DNA of 64,000 bases, taken from positions 5,018,501 through 5,082,500 of the forward strand of contig NZ_CP092183.1 in NCBI RefSeq assembly GCF_023499255.1, written 5' to 3'. The stretch comes from Couchioplanes caeruleus. Its GTDB lineage: Bacteria > Actinomycetota > Actinomycetes > Mycobacteriales > Micromonosporaceae. This document shows, in pieces, positions 8,421 to 16,242 of this stretch; within the stretch, counting starts at the first letter, position 1, and each line of letters begins with the position of its first letter. Made by a program: the position numbers and the translations under genes. A model generated the notes under the pieces. It was given only the letters and a program-made list of their open reading frames with translations. It searched no databases and was not told where the DNA came from.

Positions 8421-9305
8421 TCAGGCCGCGTCCAGCACGACCGAGCGGGTCAGCAGACGGGGACGGTCGGGGTCGAGGCCGCGGTGCGCGGCCAGGGCGA
8501 GCGCGAAGCGCTGGGCGAGCACCAGCTGGGCGAGCGGGTCGCGGTCGTCGCGGTAGGTCGTCGCGCCGGCCGCGCGGCCGGCGTCGTCGAGCCCGGCGGG
8601 CACGCCGCCGAAGAAGAAAATCAGGCTGCGGCTGCCCGCGACGGCGACGGGCCCGTGCCGGAAGTCCATGGCCGGGTACGACTCGGAGTACGCCTGGGCC
8701 GCCTCCCGGACCTTGAGCGCCGCCTCGTGGGCGAGCCCGACGGTCCAGCCCGTCCCGAGGAACACCAGGTGCTCGACGCCGGCCGGGTCGGCGGGCAGCG
8801 GCGCGGCGAGCGCGGCGCGGCCGTGGCCGGCCAGATGGCTCAGGTCCTCGCCGAACGCGGCGCGCGCCACGGCAAGGACGGTCGTGGGGAAGCGGGTCTG
8901 CACCACGCTGCGCTCGTCGGCGAAGTCCAGCAGCAGCCGGGACTCCGCCAGGTCGTCCACCGGCATCCCGTCGACCGCGGTGACCGCGACCCGGTGGGTG
9001 CCGGCGGGCACCTGGCGCAGCGCGTCGAGCACCTCGGTGGAGGTGCCGGAGCGCGAGACGGCGACGACCCGGTCGTAGCGGCGCCGCGGCCGGTACTCCG
9101 AGGCGCACACCGCGTCGGTCTCACCGAGCCCGGCACTCTCGCGCAGTTCGGCGATGCTCTGGGCGACGAACCAGGACGTGCCGCAGCCCAGCAACAGCAC
9201 CCGTTCGCCGGGGGCGGCCAGCAGGTTGCGGGCCTCGTCGGTGAGTTGCAGGCCCCGTTCCCAGACGGCGGGCTGGCTGGCGATCTCCTCGGACGTGTCG
9301 TTCAT
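8421..9305 (-). CDS. SIS-domain sugar isomerase/deaminase (AgaS/FrlB-like)
   Basis: 294 aa with two sugar-isomerase (SIS) domains. Visible blocks are LLLGCGTSWFVAQSIAEL near residue 38, SRSGTSTEVLDAL near 85, and a second lobe containing MDFRHGPVAV. GlmS-like SIS proteins of this size act on amino-sugar 6-phosphates or glycated amines. There is no glutaminase domain, so it is not GlmS itself. Its location between the ABC importer and the GH4 glycosidase suggests it converts an imported phosphorylated sugar to the ketose phosphate used by the PfkB kinase and aldolase at 2423-4186. The reaction (deamination or isomerisation) is not decided. Confidence 0.75.
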   Translation of the reverse strand: MNDTSEEIASQPAVWERGLQLTDEARNLLAAPGERVLLLGCGTSWFVAQSIAELRESAGLGETDAVCASEYRPRRRYDRVVAVSRSGTSTEVLDALRQVPAGTHRVAVTAVDGMPVDDLAESRLLLDFADERSVVQTRFPTTVLAVARAAFGEDLSHLAGHGRAALAAPLPADPAGVEHLVFLGTGWTVGLAHEAALKVREAAQAYSESYPAMDFRHGPVAVAGSRSLIFFFGGVPAGLDDAGRAAGATTYRDDRDPLAQLVLAQRFALALAAHRGLDPDRPRLLTRSVVLDAA

Positions 9306-9316
9306 GGTCGAGGATT

Positions 9317-9363
9317 ATGCTCGTTTGTTTTCGCTTCACAAGGCCTCGCGTACAAACGAGCAT
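9317..9363. promoter_or_regulatory. Perfect 12-bp inverted repeat upstream of the SIS gene
   Basis: ATGCTCGTTTGT (9317-9328) and ACAAACGAGCAT (9352-9363) are exact reverse complements with a 23-base spacer. They fill the 71-base gap between the GH4 stop and the SIS start. The spacer holds a further TTTTCGCTT element. The arms contain AAACGA/TCGTTT, which recurs before the GH4 gene (10721-10736), as expected for a DeoR-family operator. A terminator is the alternative, but the large loop and lack of a T-run make that weaker. Confidence 0.55.
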
Positions 9364-9376
9364 TCCGCAGTGCGCG

Positions 9377-10672
9377 TCAGCCGCGCAGCGCCGCCGGGAT
9401 GAGGTCCCCGTGCGCCGCGGTCAGCTCGTCGCACAGCTCCCAGATGCGCTCCACCGGCAGCGTCGCGGCGGTGTTCGGGTCCACCATGGCGGCCTGGCGG
9501 ACCATGCGCGGATCGCCGGTCACCGCCGCCCGCACCGTCAGCTGGCCGACGTTCACGAACGAACGGTTGAGCGCCGCGCACTGCAGCGGCAGGTCACCGA
9601 CGCGCTCCGGGCGTACGCCCATGCCGTCCACCACGCACGGCACCTCCACGGCGTACCCCTCGGGCAGGTTGGCGATCAGGCCGCGGTTGGCGACGTTGGC
9701 ATGCACGCGCCGCATCGTGCCGGTGGTGATGCTGTGGATGACCTGCGGGGCGTACTCGGTGGCGTCGCGGCTGACGTCGAGCGGCTCGCCGGCGAGCACG
9801 GACGCGCGGGTGGCGTGGTACTCCTCGACGTTGTCCGCGCTGATCCGCAGATAGTCGCCGACGGGGATGCGCAGGCGCTCGATCTCCTCGTCGTGGCGCA
9901 GGTACCACGGCACGTACTCGCTGGAGTGCTCGCTCGTCTCGGTCGGGAAGTAGCCGAGCCGGCGGTACATGTCCATCCGTACGCGTCGCCGCAGGCCGGG
10001 GTCCTTCTCCAGGCGCTCGTCGAGGCGCGGGTAGAGGCTCTGGCCCCGGTGCTCCCACCGCAGCAGCCAGGCCTGGTGGTTGACCCCCGCCGCGCTGTAG
10101 TCCACTTCGTCCAGTGGCACGTCGATCAGCTTGCAGAGGTCGTGCACCGTCCAGAAGACGGAGTGGCACAGCCCGACCGCTTTCAGCTCCGGCGCGACCG
10201 CCGTCAGGTAGCCGATGTTCATCGCCATCGGGTTCGTGTAGTTGAGGAACCAGGCGTCCGGGCAGAGCTCGCGCATGTCCCGCGCGATGGCCTCCAGCAC
10301 CGGGAAGGTCCGCAGGGCGCGGAAGATGCCGCCGATGCCCAGGGTGTCCGCGATCGTCTGGCGCAGGCCGTACTTCGCGGGGATCTCGAAGTCGCGCACG
10401 GTCGCGGCGTGCATGCCGACCTGGATGGCGTTGATGACGAAGTCGGCGCCGTCCAGGACCACCCGCCGGTCCAGGCTGGTCGTGATCCGCGGCCGCGCCC
10501 CGAGCTGGTCGGCCGTGCGCCGCGCGATCGCCTCGGCGGTCTCCAGCCGCTCGGGGTCGATGTCGTGCAGGGCCAGCGTGACGCCGCGCAGCTCGTCGAA
10601 GGAGAGGATGTCCGCCAGCAGCTCACGGGTGAAGACGACGCTGCCGGCGCCGAGGAAGGCGATCACTGTCAT
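9377..10672 (-). CDS. Glycoside hydrolase family 4 protein (alpha-galactosidase/MelA-like)
   Basis: 431 aa from the ATG at 10672. GH4 enzymes need NAD and a divalent metal and cleave glycosides by a redox mechanism. The dinucleotide motif is FLGAGSVVF at residues 5-13. Family blocks include IADTLGIGGIFRALRTFPV, NYTNPMAMN, the metal-binding cysteine segment GLCHSVFWT and GVNHQAW. These resemble the MelA alpha-galactosidase branch more than 6-phospho-glucosidases. The gene is first in a minus-strand run with SIS isomerase and ABC importer and is divergent from the DeoR gene. An in-frame ATG at 10699 would add nine residues before the Rossmann strand and is less likely. Confidence 0.8.
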   Translation of the reverse strand: MTVIAFLGAGSVVFTRELLADILSFDELRGVTLALHDIDPERLETAEAIARRTADQLGARPRITTSLDRRVVLDGADFVINAIQVGMHAATVRDFEIPAKYGLRQTIADTLGIGGIFRALRTFPVLEAIARDMRELCPDAWFLNYTNPMAMNIGYLTAVAPELKAVGLCHSVFWTVHDLCKLIDVPLDEVDYSAAGVNHQAWLLRWEHRGQSLYPRLDERLEKDPGLRRRVRMDMYRRLGYFPTETSEHSSEYVPWYLRHDEEIERLRIPVGDYLRISADNVEEYHATRASVLAGEPLDVSRDATEYAPQVIHSITTGTMRRVHANVANRGLIANLPEGYAVEVPCVVDGMGVRPERVGDLPLQCAALNRSFVNVGQLTVRAAVTGDPRMVRQAAMVDPNTAATLPVERIWELCDELTAAHGDLIPAALRG

Positions 10673-10720
10673 GGCGGGATTCTTGGCGTTGCGCCCCAAG
10701 CGCGCAAGGAATTCTGGTCA

Positions 10721-10736
10721 TTCGCTTGGAAACGAA
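10721..10736. promoter_or_regulatory. Imperfect inverted repeat between GH4 and DeoR genes (putative operator)
   Basis: TTCGCTTGGAAACGAA has 7-base arms with six matches around a 2-base centre. It lies in the 110-base divergent region, 48 bases from the GH4 start and 46 from the DeoR start, so one bound repressor could control both. The AACGAA half resembles the arms of the 9317-9363 repeat and the CGAACGAAC run at 4297-4305 upstream of the kinase genes. DeoR proteins commonly bind such repeats; assignment here is inference. Confidence 0.45.
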
Positions 10737-10782
10737 CTACAGTGACTGCGCGTTTGATCAATACTCCTCGAAGAAGGGCGCG

Positions 10783-11562
10783 ATGGCACCCAGTTCCCTG
10801 CGCCGTGCCGACCGGGTGTCGGCCATTCTGGAGCGAGTGGCCAGCCACGGCTCCGTCGACGCCGGCCACCTCGCCGGCGAGTTCCGGGTCTCCCCCGCCA
10901 CGATCCGCCGCGACCTGCAGACCCTCGAGGACCAGCGGCTGCTGTCGCGCACCCACGGCGGCGCGGTCGCCGTCGACGTCGCGTACGAGCTGCCGGTGCG
11001 CTACCGCGTCGGCCAGCACCGCGAGGAGAAGGCTCTCGTGGCCCGCAAGGTCGCCGACATCCTGCCGAAGGGGCCGCTGACCCTGGGCCTCACCGGCGGC
11101 ACCACCACCCACCTGCTGGCCCGCCTGCTCGCCGAACGCGTCGACCTGACCGTGGTGACCAACGCGCTGAACATCGCCTCCGAGCTCGCGCTGCGGCCCC
11201 GGCTGAAGCTCATCATGACCGGCGGGGTGTCCCGCACCCAGTCGTACGAGCTGGTCGGGCCGATCGCCGACCAGGCCCTCGCCGGCCTCAACATGGAGGT
11301 CGCGGTCGTCGGCGTCGACGGCATCAGCGCCCGCGGCGGCCTCACCACCCACGACGAGATCGAGGCGAACACCAACGCCACGATGATCCGCCGGGCCGAC
11401 CGCGTCATCGTGGTGGCCGACGGCTCCAAGGTGGGCAAGGTGTGCCTGGCCGGCATCTGCGCCATCACCGACGTGGCGACGCTCGTCACGGACACCAGCG
11501 CGAACGCGGCGGGCGTCGACGCGATCCGGCGCACCGGCACCGAGGTCATCGTCGCGGGCTGA
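10783..11562 (+). CDS. DeoR/GlpR-family transcriptional regulator
   Basis: 259 aa from the ATG at 10783, which follows a GAAGAAGGG ribosome binding site. The winged helix-turn-helix covers GSVDAGHLAGEFRVSPATI with the following RRDLQTLEDQRLLSRTHGG, typical DeoR. The C-terminal DeoRC sensor domain (LTLGLTGGTTTHLLARLL and VVVADGSKVGK) binds a sugar phosphate. It is divergent from GH4 and is the natural local repressor of the sugar island, relieved by a phosphorylated intermediate. A longer start at 10726 would run through the operator region and is unlikely. Its 3' end overlaps the convergent YbaK gene by 17 bases. Confidence 0.87.
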   Translation: MAPSSLRRADRVSAILERVASHGSVDAGHLAGEFRVSPATIRRDLQTLEDQRLLSRTHGGAVAVDVAYELPVRYRVGQHREEKALVARKVADILPKGPLTLGLTGGTTTHLLARLLAERVDLTVVTNALNIASELALRPRLKLIMTGGVSRTQSYELVGPIADQALAGLNMEVAVVGVDGISARGGLTTHDEIEANTNATMIRRADRVIVVADGSKVGKVCLAGICAITDVATLVTDTSANAAGVDAIRRTGTEVIVAG

Positions 11563-12016
11563 CCTCCGGATCGGTCACGTCCGCGTACGTGCCCCGCAGC
11601 GCGGACACCGCCGCGTCCGCCGGCACCTGCAGGGCCACGCCGCGCTCGCCGGCGCCGAGACTGATCGTGCGGCCGCGGACGCGCTCGTCGGCCACCACCG
11701 GCCACGGGCGGGCCGCGCCGAACGGCGTGATGGTGCCGCGTTCGTAGCCGGTGACCTCCTTGGCGGTCGCCGCGCCCGGCATCGACAGGCGGTTGACGCC
11801 GAGCAGCGCGCGCAGCTTCGGCCAGGAGATCTGCCGGTCGCCGGGCACCAGCACGAACAGGTAGTCGTCGTCGGAGCGGCGTACCACCAGGGTCTTCACC
11901 AGATCGCGCACCTCGACGCCCTGGGCGGCGGCCGCCTCGGCGACGCTGCCCACCGGGCCGTGCCGCACCACCCGGTGCTCGATCCCGGCGGAGGTCACGG
12001 CGTCGACGGCGGTCAC
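11546..12016 (-). CDS. YbaK/EbsC-family aminoacyl-tRNA deacylase
   Basis: 156 aa from the GTG at 12016. The family hydrolyses mischarged tRNAs (Cys-tRNAPro or related). Conserved features are EAAAAQGVEVRDLVKTLVV with the substrate-pocket lysine, FVLVPGDRQISWPKLR and GYERGTITPFGA. No clear Shine-Dalgarno sequence precedes the GTG, but the protein begins at the normal place for the fold. It is convergent with, and overlaps, the DeoR gene and has no obvious role in the sugar island. Confidence 0.8.
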   Translation of the reverse strand: MTAVDAVTSAGIEHRVVRHGPVGSVAEAAAAQGVEVRDLVKTLVVRRSDDDYLFVLVPGDRQISWPKLRALLGVNRLSMPGAATAKEVTGYERGTITPFGAARPWPVVADERVRGRTISLGAGERGVALQVPADAAVSALRGTYADVTDPEVSPRR

Positions 12017-12036
12017 GTGATCACGATATCTCGGGC

Positions 12037-12861
12037 TCAGACGCGGACCGGAAGCTCCAGCGTGGCGCCGCGCATGATCGGCTGGATGCCGGCCAGCCCC
12101 TCCTCCCGCGCCCGGCGCAGGAAGTGCTCCAGCGGCGTCTTCTGCACCTTGTAGTCGTCGTTGTGGATCGGGATGGTCAGGCCCGGGCGGATGAGGCCGG
12201 CCGTGGCCACGCCCTGCTTGTCGTCCATGGTCAGCAGCATGCCCAGCAGCCGGGTGCCGCCGAGATGGATCAGCATCGCGTCGATCTCGCCGCACCGGCG
12301 CGGGATGTCCGCCAGGTGGCTGCCGTAGAGCGTGTCACCGGTGACGTACAGGCGAAGCCGGGTCCGGTTGTCGGTCTCGAGCTCCAGCACCGAGCCCATG
12401 ACGTCGGGCAGCAGCCGGTCGACCGGACCCGGGCCGTGCCGTCCCGGCACGGCGGTGACCCGCAGCCGGTGCCCGCCGCGGGCCCACTCGTGGGTCTCCC
12501 ACGTCGGCAGGCCCCGTACCTCGGCGAACCGCGTACGCCGCAGCCGGCGCTGCGCCTGCGGGGTGGTCACGATCGGCAGTTCGGGCGGCAGGTCGCGGCG
12601 CGCCTCCTTGTCGAAGTGGTCGCCGTGCAGGTGGGACAGGAGGACGGCGTCGAGCAGCCGCACGTCGAGGACGTCCAGCGCCGGGTCCTTCACGCGTTTC
12701 GTCCACGCACCCTTGCCCAGGTACACCCGGCTGCCGGCGAGCCCGAACGCGGGATCGGTGAGCAGGGTGAAGTCGCCCAGCCGCAGCACGGTCGTGGCGT
12801 TGCCGACGAAGGTCACGCTCGCGTTCACCGTCATCGTCGGGGCGTACCCGGTTATCCACAT
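12037..12861 (-). CDS. MBL-fold metal-dependent hydrolase (UlaG-like)
   Basis: 274 aa; a start at the internal ATG 12834 (MTVNASVTFVGN) would remove nine residues and is equally possible. The metallo-beta-lactamase motif is SHLHGDHFD near residue 95, followed by a zinc-ligand stretch ending in a TGDTLYGSHL segment near residue 170. It resembles the predicted L-ascorbate-6-phosphate lactonase/UlaG branch of soluble metal-dependent hydrolases. Substrate unknown. It is divergent from the SigB-type sigma factor gene. Confidence 0.75.
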   Translation of the reverse strand: MWITGYAPTMTVNASVTFVGNATTVLRLGDFTLLTDPAFGLAGSRVYLGKGAWTKRVKDPALDVLDVRLLDAVLLSHLHGDHFDKEARRDLPPELPIVTTPQAQRRLRRTRFAEVRGLPTWETHEWARGGHRLRVTAVPGRHGPGPVDRLLPDVMGSVLELETDNRTRLRLYVTGDTLYGSHLADIPRRCGEIDAMLIHLGGTRLLGMLLTMDDKQGVATAGLIRPGLTIPIHNDDYKVQKTPLEHFLRRAREEGLAGIQPIMRGATLELPVRV

Positions 12862-12895
12862 CTCAATCGACTCGAGTTGCGTCGATTCCTGCGTC

Positions 12896-12920
12896 GTTTA
12901 TTGTGGGAGAGGCCGGGTAC
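12896..12920 (+). promoter_or_regulatory. SigB/SigF-type promoter upstream of the sigma factor gene
   Basis: GTTTAT (12896-12901), 13 bases, then GGGTAC (12915-12920) fits the actinobacterial and Bacillus SigB/SigF promoter pattern GTTT-N12-15-GGGTA. The start codon is 28 bases downstream with a ribosome binding site between. This suggests the sigma factor transcribes its own gene. Confidence 0.6.
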
Positions 12921-12947
12921 AGAGTGCGCTCGGCGAGAGGAATCACC

Positions 12948-13712
12948 ATGACGATGACCAAGACGCGCGTACCCGAGAGCGGCACCACCCTGCTGCGGGA
13001 CATGGCGGCCACCCCGGCCGGCCCGCGGCGGGCGGCGCTGCGCGACGAGGCGGTGCGGGTCTGGCTGCCGCTGGCGCAGCACCTGGCGCACCGCTACAGC
13101 GGCCGCGGCGAGCCCGACGACGACCTGCTGCAGACCGCGACGGTGGGCCTGATCAAGGCGATCGACCGCTTCGACCCCACCCGCGGCGTCGAGTTCGCCG
13201 GGTTCGCGATCCCGACCATCCTCGGCGAGATCCGGCGCCACTTCCGCGACCGCACCTGGTCGGTCCGCGTGCCCCGGCGCATGCAGGAGCTGCGCATGGC
13301 CATCACCGAGGCCGGCAACGCGCTCACCCAGACCCTGGGCCGCTCCCCCACGGTCGCCGACATCGCGACCCACCTCGGCACCACCGAGGAAGAGGTGCTC
13401 GAGGGACTGGAGGGCGCCCGGGCGTACAGCGCGGCGAGCCTGTCCACCCCGGTCACCGAGGACGGCGCGACGTCGCTGGGCGACACGTTGGGCGAGGACG
13501 ACCACGAGATGCAGCTGGCCGAGCTGCGGATCGCGCTCGGACCGGCGATGGCGACCCTCGACGAGCGCGAGCGCACGATCCTGTCGCTGCGCTTCTTCGG
13601 CAACCTGACCCAGTCGGAGATCGCAGAGAAGATCGGGGTGTCCCAGATGCACATCTCCCGGCTGATCGCGCGGTCACTGGCCAAGCTCCGCACGGAACTC
13701 ACCGCCGGCTGA
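12948..13712 (+). CDS. SigB/SigF/SigG-family RNA polymerase sigma factor
   Basis: 254 aa from the ATG at 12948, which has a CGAGAGGA ribosome binding site. Region 2 is seen in LLQTATVGLIKAIDRFDPTR followed by GVEFAGFAIPTILGEIRRHF, region 3 around residues 120-160, and region 4 helix-turn-helix in LTQSEIAEKIGVSQMHISRL. This is the stress/development sigma factor group controlled by anti-sigma/STAS partner switching in actinobacteria. A STAS antagonist is encoded at 14349, but no anti-sigma kinase is seen in the window. The upstream promoter looks SigB-type, so positive autoregulation is likely. Confidence 0.9.
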   Translation: MTMTKTRVPESGTTLLRDMAATPAGPRRAALRDEAVRVWLPLAQHLAHRYSGRGEPDDDLLQTATVGLIKAIDRFDPTRGVEFAGFAIPTILGEIRRHFRDRTWSVRVPRRMQELRMAITEAGNALTQTLGRSPTVADIATHLGTTEEEVLEGLEGARAYSAASLSTPVTEDGATSLGDTLGEDDHEMQLAELRIALGPAMATLDERERTILSLRFFGNLTQSEIAEKIGVSQMHISRLIARSLAKLRTELTAG

Positions 13713-13735
13713 CCCAGCCTCCCGCGCGGCGCAGA

Positions 13736-13969
13736 CCTCGGGCGGCGCAAGCCTCCGACTACGCGGGCCCGGGGCGGCGCGGGCCTCGAGCTACGCGCGG
13801 CGTGCGGGCTACGCGCGGCGTGCGGGCTACGCGCGGCGTGCGCGGGCCTCGGGCTACGCGGGCCTCGGGCTACGCGGGCTTCGGGCCGCGCGGGCTTCGG
13901 GCCGCGCGCACCTCGGGCGGCGCGGGCCTCGAACTACGCGCGGCGTGCGCGGGCTACGCACGGCGCGTG
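13736..13969. repeat. GC-rich tandem repeat array (16-bp and 18-bp units) after the sigma factor gene
   Basis: The array begins 24 bases after the sigma factor stop. Its basic unit is CCTCGGGCTACGCGGG (16 bp). Exact copies lie at 13847-13862 and 13863-13878. Diverged copies lie at 13736, 13752, 13768, 13879, 13895 and 13911. Embedded are tandem copies of CTACGCGCGGCGTGCGGG (18 bp) at 13791 and 13809, with a longer variant at 13827. A period of 16 is not a multiple of three, so the array is not a coding repeat. It is almost wholly G and C. Confidence 0.75.
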
Positions 13970-14348
13970 GTTGACTCCCGCGCGGTGCGGGCTCTCGGGC
14001 TGCGCGCGGCGCACGGGCAGGTTCCCGCACGGTGCGGGCTCGCGGGCCGCGCGCGGCTCCGAGTGCTCTGCGGGGCGTGCGTTGCAGCTCGGCTGTCCCA
14101 TGGACCGTGCCTGGCTGGGCGTCGGGCCACGCCCGGCCGGGCGACGGATCCGGCCCGGCTGCATCCGCGGCCGGGCCGGATGTCGTTCACCCGTGGCCGG
14201 GCGATCACCCGAGCGACCTGAGCCGAGGGCGCGGTCACCTCCGGGAGATCATGAGCTGCGGCGTCCGGGTCGGCGAGCTGCTGCTCCACCGCCGCGGAGT
14301 GTGCCCCAGCGCCTGCGCGGTTCCGTATGCCGCGCGGCGACCACGGCA
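13970..14348. other. Noncoding GC-rich stretch without a supported gene
   Basis: No reading frame on either strand has recognisable protein features. The sequence continues the repeat-like composition at first and contains short hairpin-forming elements such as CCCGCACGGTGCGGG near 14026. Together with the array this leaves a gap of about 630 bases between the sigma factor and STAS genes, unusually long for this window. Confidence 0.5.
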
Positions 14349-14672
14349 TCAAGCGCTGGCGAGCCACTCACCCACGCCGGTCACCGCCAGGACCCGGGCC
14401 ACCACTCCGCGCGCACCCTCCGCACGTACCAGGACGCCCGCGGCCCGCGCGGCGGTGCGGGCGCGGCTCAGGGCGGCGATGCCGGATGCGTCGAGGAACG
14501 TCACGCCGGACAGCTCGACGAGCACCTCACGGAGATCCGTACGGCGGGCCGCGGCGGCCACGGCCTTCTCGAGGTCGTCTGCACTCGCCAGATCCAGCTC
14601 GCCCGAGACGGCCAGGCGCATCATCCCGCCGTCGACGGGATGTTCGGCGATGACGAGCGGCGGCATCTGCAT
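14349..14672 (-). CDS. STAS-domain anti-sigma factor antagonist
   Basis: 107 aa single STAS domain, the usual length of SpoIIAA/RsbV-like antagonists. The phosphorylatable serine is in VTFLDASGIAALSRA near residue 63. Such proteins free a SigB/SigF sigma factor by binding its anti-sigma kinase when dephosphorylated. The cytoplasmic protein is convergent with the sigma factor gene at 12948, across the repeat stretch. The two may belong to one regulatory circuit, but the kinase partner is not in the window. The start could be the ATG at 14672 or the one two codons later. Confidence 0.82.
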   Translation of the reverse strand: MQMPPLVIAEHPVDGGMMRLAVSGELDLASADDLEKAVAAAARRTDLREVLVELSGVTFLDASGIAALSRARTAARAAGVLVRAEGARGVVARVLAVTGVGEWLASA

Positions 14673-14735
14673 CGCTCAGCACTGTAGAGGGTCAATCCTT
14701 GCCATAGAGCAACGATTGCGCATCGACGCCGGTGG

Positions 14736-14969
14736 TCAGCCGCGCGTCTCCCGCTTCCTCGCCTCGTCCGACAGCCCGCGGGCGCGCTCGGCGATGTCGC
14801 CGGCCGTCTCCGTCATCGTGTCGGCGAGCCGGTGCAGGCGCTCGCCGGCCCCGTCGCGGCGCCGGTCCGCGCTGTCGTGCAGGCTCTGCTCGGTCTCCTC
14901 CAGCGCCATCGCGTTCAGGTGCATCAGGTCGGCGGCGCGGGCCGTCCTGTCGTGGTGTGAACCGCTCAT
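14736..14969 (-). CDS. Small helical hypothetical protein, 77 aa
   Basis: The protein is highly charged and predicted mostly helical: ADLMHLNAMALEETEQSLHD, then a GERLHRLADTMTETAGDIAE segment. It has no signal peptide and no membrane segment. Similar short charged proteins near stress genes are common in actinomycetes, but I cannot name a family. It lies between the STAS gene and a binding-protein gene on the same strand. Confidence 0.5.
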   Translation of the reverse strand: MSGSHHDRTARAADLMHLNAMALEETEQSLHDSADRRRDGAGERLHRLADTMTETAGDIAERARGLSDEARKRETRG

Positions 14970-15011
14970 GAGGCATGTCGTTACCCCATCGATCTTGCGT
15001 CAATCGTCCCG

Positions 15012-16160
15012 TCAGCCGCGTGCGGGCTGGGGGATCAGGCGGAAGCCCGTACCGGTGGCATGCAGCAGCAGGAACCGCGGCGTGGTGCGCGTACCGTCCG
15101 GGTTGAAGCTGATCGGCCCGGACAGGGCCGTCATGTCGGTCGCGGCGATCGCCTTGCGGACCGCCTCCCGGTCGGTCGTGCCCGCGCGGCGGACGGCGTC
15201 CAGCGCGACGGTCACCGCGTCGTACGCCTCGACCGTCGACGGGCCGGGCGCCGAGCCGACGGCCGCACGGTAGCGCTGCGACCAGGACGCGAGCTCCGGC
15301 ATCAGCCCGGGCACCAGCAGCGCGGTGCCGTAGAGGTCCGCGATCTGGGCGCCGGACAGGCCGTCGAGCAGTGGCCCGTCGGTGGCGCCGTCGCCCACGA
15401 CCACGATGCCGCGGTAGCCGCGGGCGCGCAGGTCGACGACGAGCTGGCGGGCCTCGGCGTAGTAGCCGGTGTAGTAGACGACGTCGGCGCCCGAGGCTCT
15501 GATCGCCTGCGCGGCCCGGCCGTACCCGGGCGCGCCCTGGCGGATCTCCCACTCCCCCGCCACGCCGAGCGTGCCCGACCGGCGGGCCGCCGCGACGGCC
15601 GACTCCGCGAGGGTCACCGTGAAGCTGGTGCCATCGTGCACCACCGCGAGCCGGCGCGCGCCCAGCCGGGTCATCCAGTCGGCGGCGAAGTCCGCCTCCG
15701 CGGTGACGGTGCCGCAGACCAGGAACACGCTGTCGTACTTCGGCGTCAGCAGGTCGGTGGAGTTCGACTGCGCGAGGACCATGGGTACGCCCGCAGCCCG
15801 GAAGATCTTCAGCGTCGGCACGGTGGCGCTGGAGCAGTACCCGCCCACGGACACGGTGACGTCCTGCGCGACCATGGCATGCGCGGCCGTGACCGCCGTA
15901 CCGGCGTCGCAGGCGTCGTCGCCCACCACCAGCTCGACGCGGCGGCCCAGCACGCCGCCGCGGGCGTTGGCCTCGTCGACCGCCATCCGGGCGGCGCTGA
16001 CCATGGCCTCGCCGGACGGGCTGCTGCGGCCGGTCAGCGGCACCAGCGTGCCGAGCCGGATCACCCCGGGCGCCGGCGCATCCGCCGTGTCCTGTCCTCC
16101 GGCACAGCCGGCCGCCGACGCCAGCACGAGGGCCAGCACGGCACCACAGAGCAGTCGCAT
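15012..16160 (-). CDS. Branched-chain amino-acid-type ABC substrate-binding lipoprotein (stand-alone)
   Basis: 382 aa. The signal peptide ends in a lipobox (ASAAGC, cysteine at about residue 19). The mature part is a periplasmic-binding-protein type I fold: IRLGTLVPLTGRSSPSGEAM at its start, then AVDEANARGGVLGRRVELV. This is the LivJ/urea/amide-binding family. No permease or ATPase genes are next to it. It is divergent from a membrane GGDEF-EAL protein, so it may act as a ligand sensor rather than a transporter component; that is inference from context only. Confidence 0.8.
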   Translation of the reverse strand: MRLLCGAVLALVLASAAGCAGGQDTADAPAPGVIRLGTLVPLTGRSSPSGEAMVSAARMAVDEANARGGVLGRRVELVVGDDACDAGTAVTAAHAMVAQDVTVSVGGYCSSATVPTLKIFRAAGVPMVLAQSNSTDLLTPKYDSVFLVCGTVTAEADFAADWMTRLGARRLAVVHDGTSFTVTLAESAVAAARRSGTLGVAGEWEIRQGAPGYGRAAQAIRASGADVVYYTGYYAEARQLVVDLRARGYRGIVVVGDGATDGPLLDGLSGAQIADLYGTALLVPGLMPELASWSQRYRAAVGSAPGPSTVEAYDAVTVALDAVRRAGTTDREAVRKAIAATDMTALSGPISFNPDGTRTTPRFLLLHATGTGFRLIPQPARG

Positions 16161-16242
16161 GGCAGGCCCATCGGTCCGGGCGTGGCGTACCTGAGGAGAC
16201 CATTTCCTTCACCCGGCCACCGGACTGCCGATCAAGCCCGGC

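Noticed and set aside
9317..9363. Inverted repeat as a Rho-independent terminator of GH4
   Set aside because: The 23-base loop and lack of a T-run fit poorly, and it shares its arm motif with the region before GH4/DeoR, so an operator is favoured.
13736..13969. Repeat array considered as a CRISPR array
   Set aside because: Units are directly adjacent with no unique spacers, are nearly pure GC, and no cas gene is near.
12332..14221. Plus-strand frame reading through the tandem repeats (ATRGVR-type peptide)
   Set aside because: The repeat period of 16 shifts frame at each unit, and the frame lies over the MBL gene and the sigma gene in the wrong phase.
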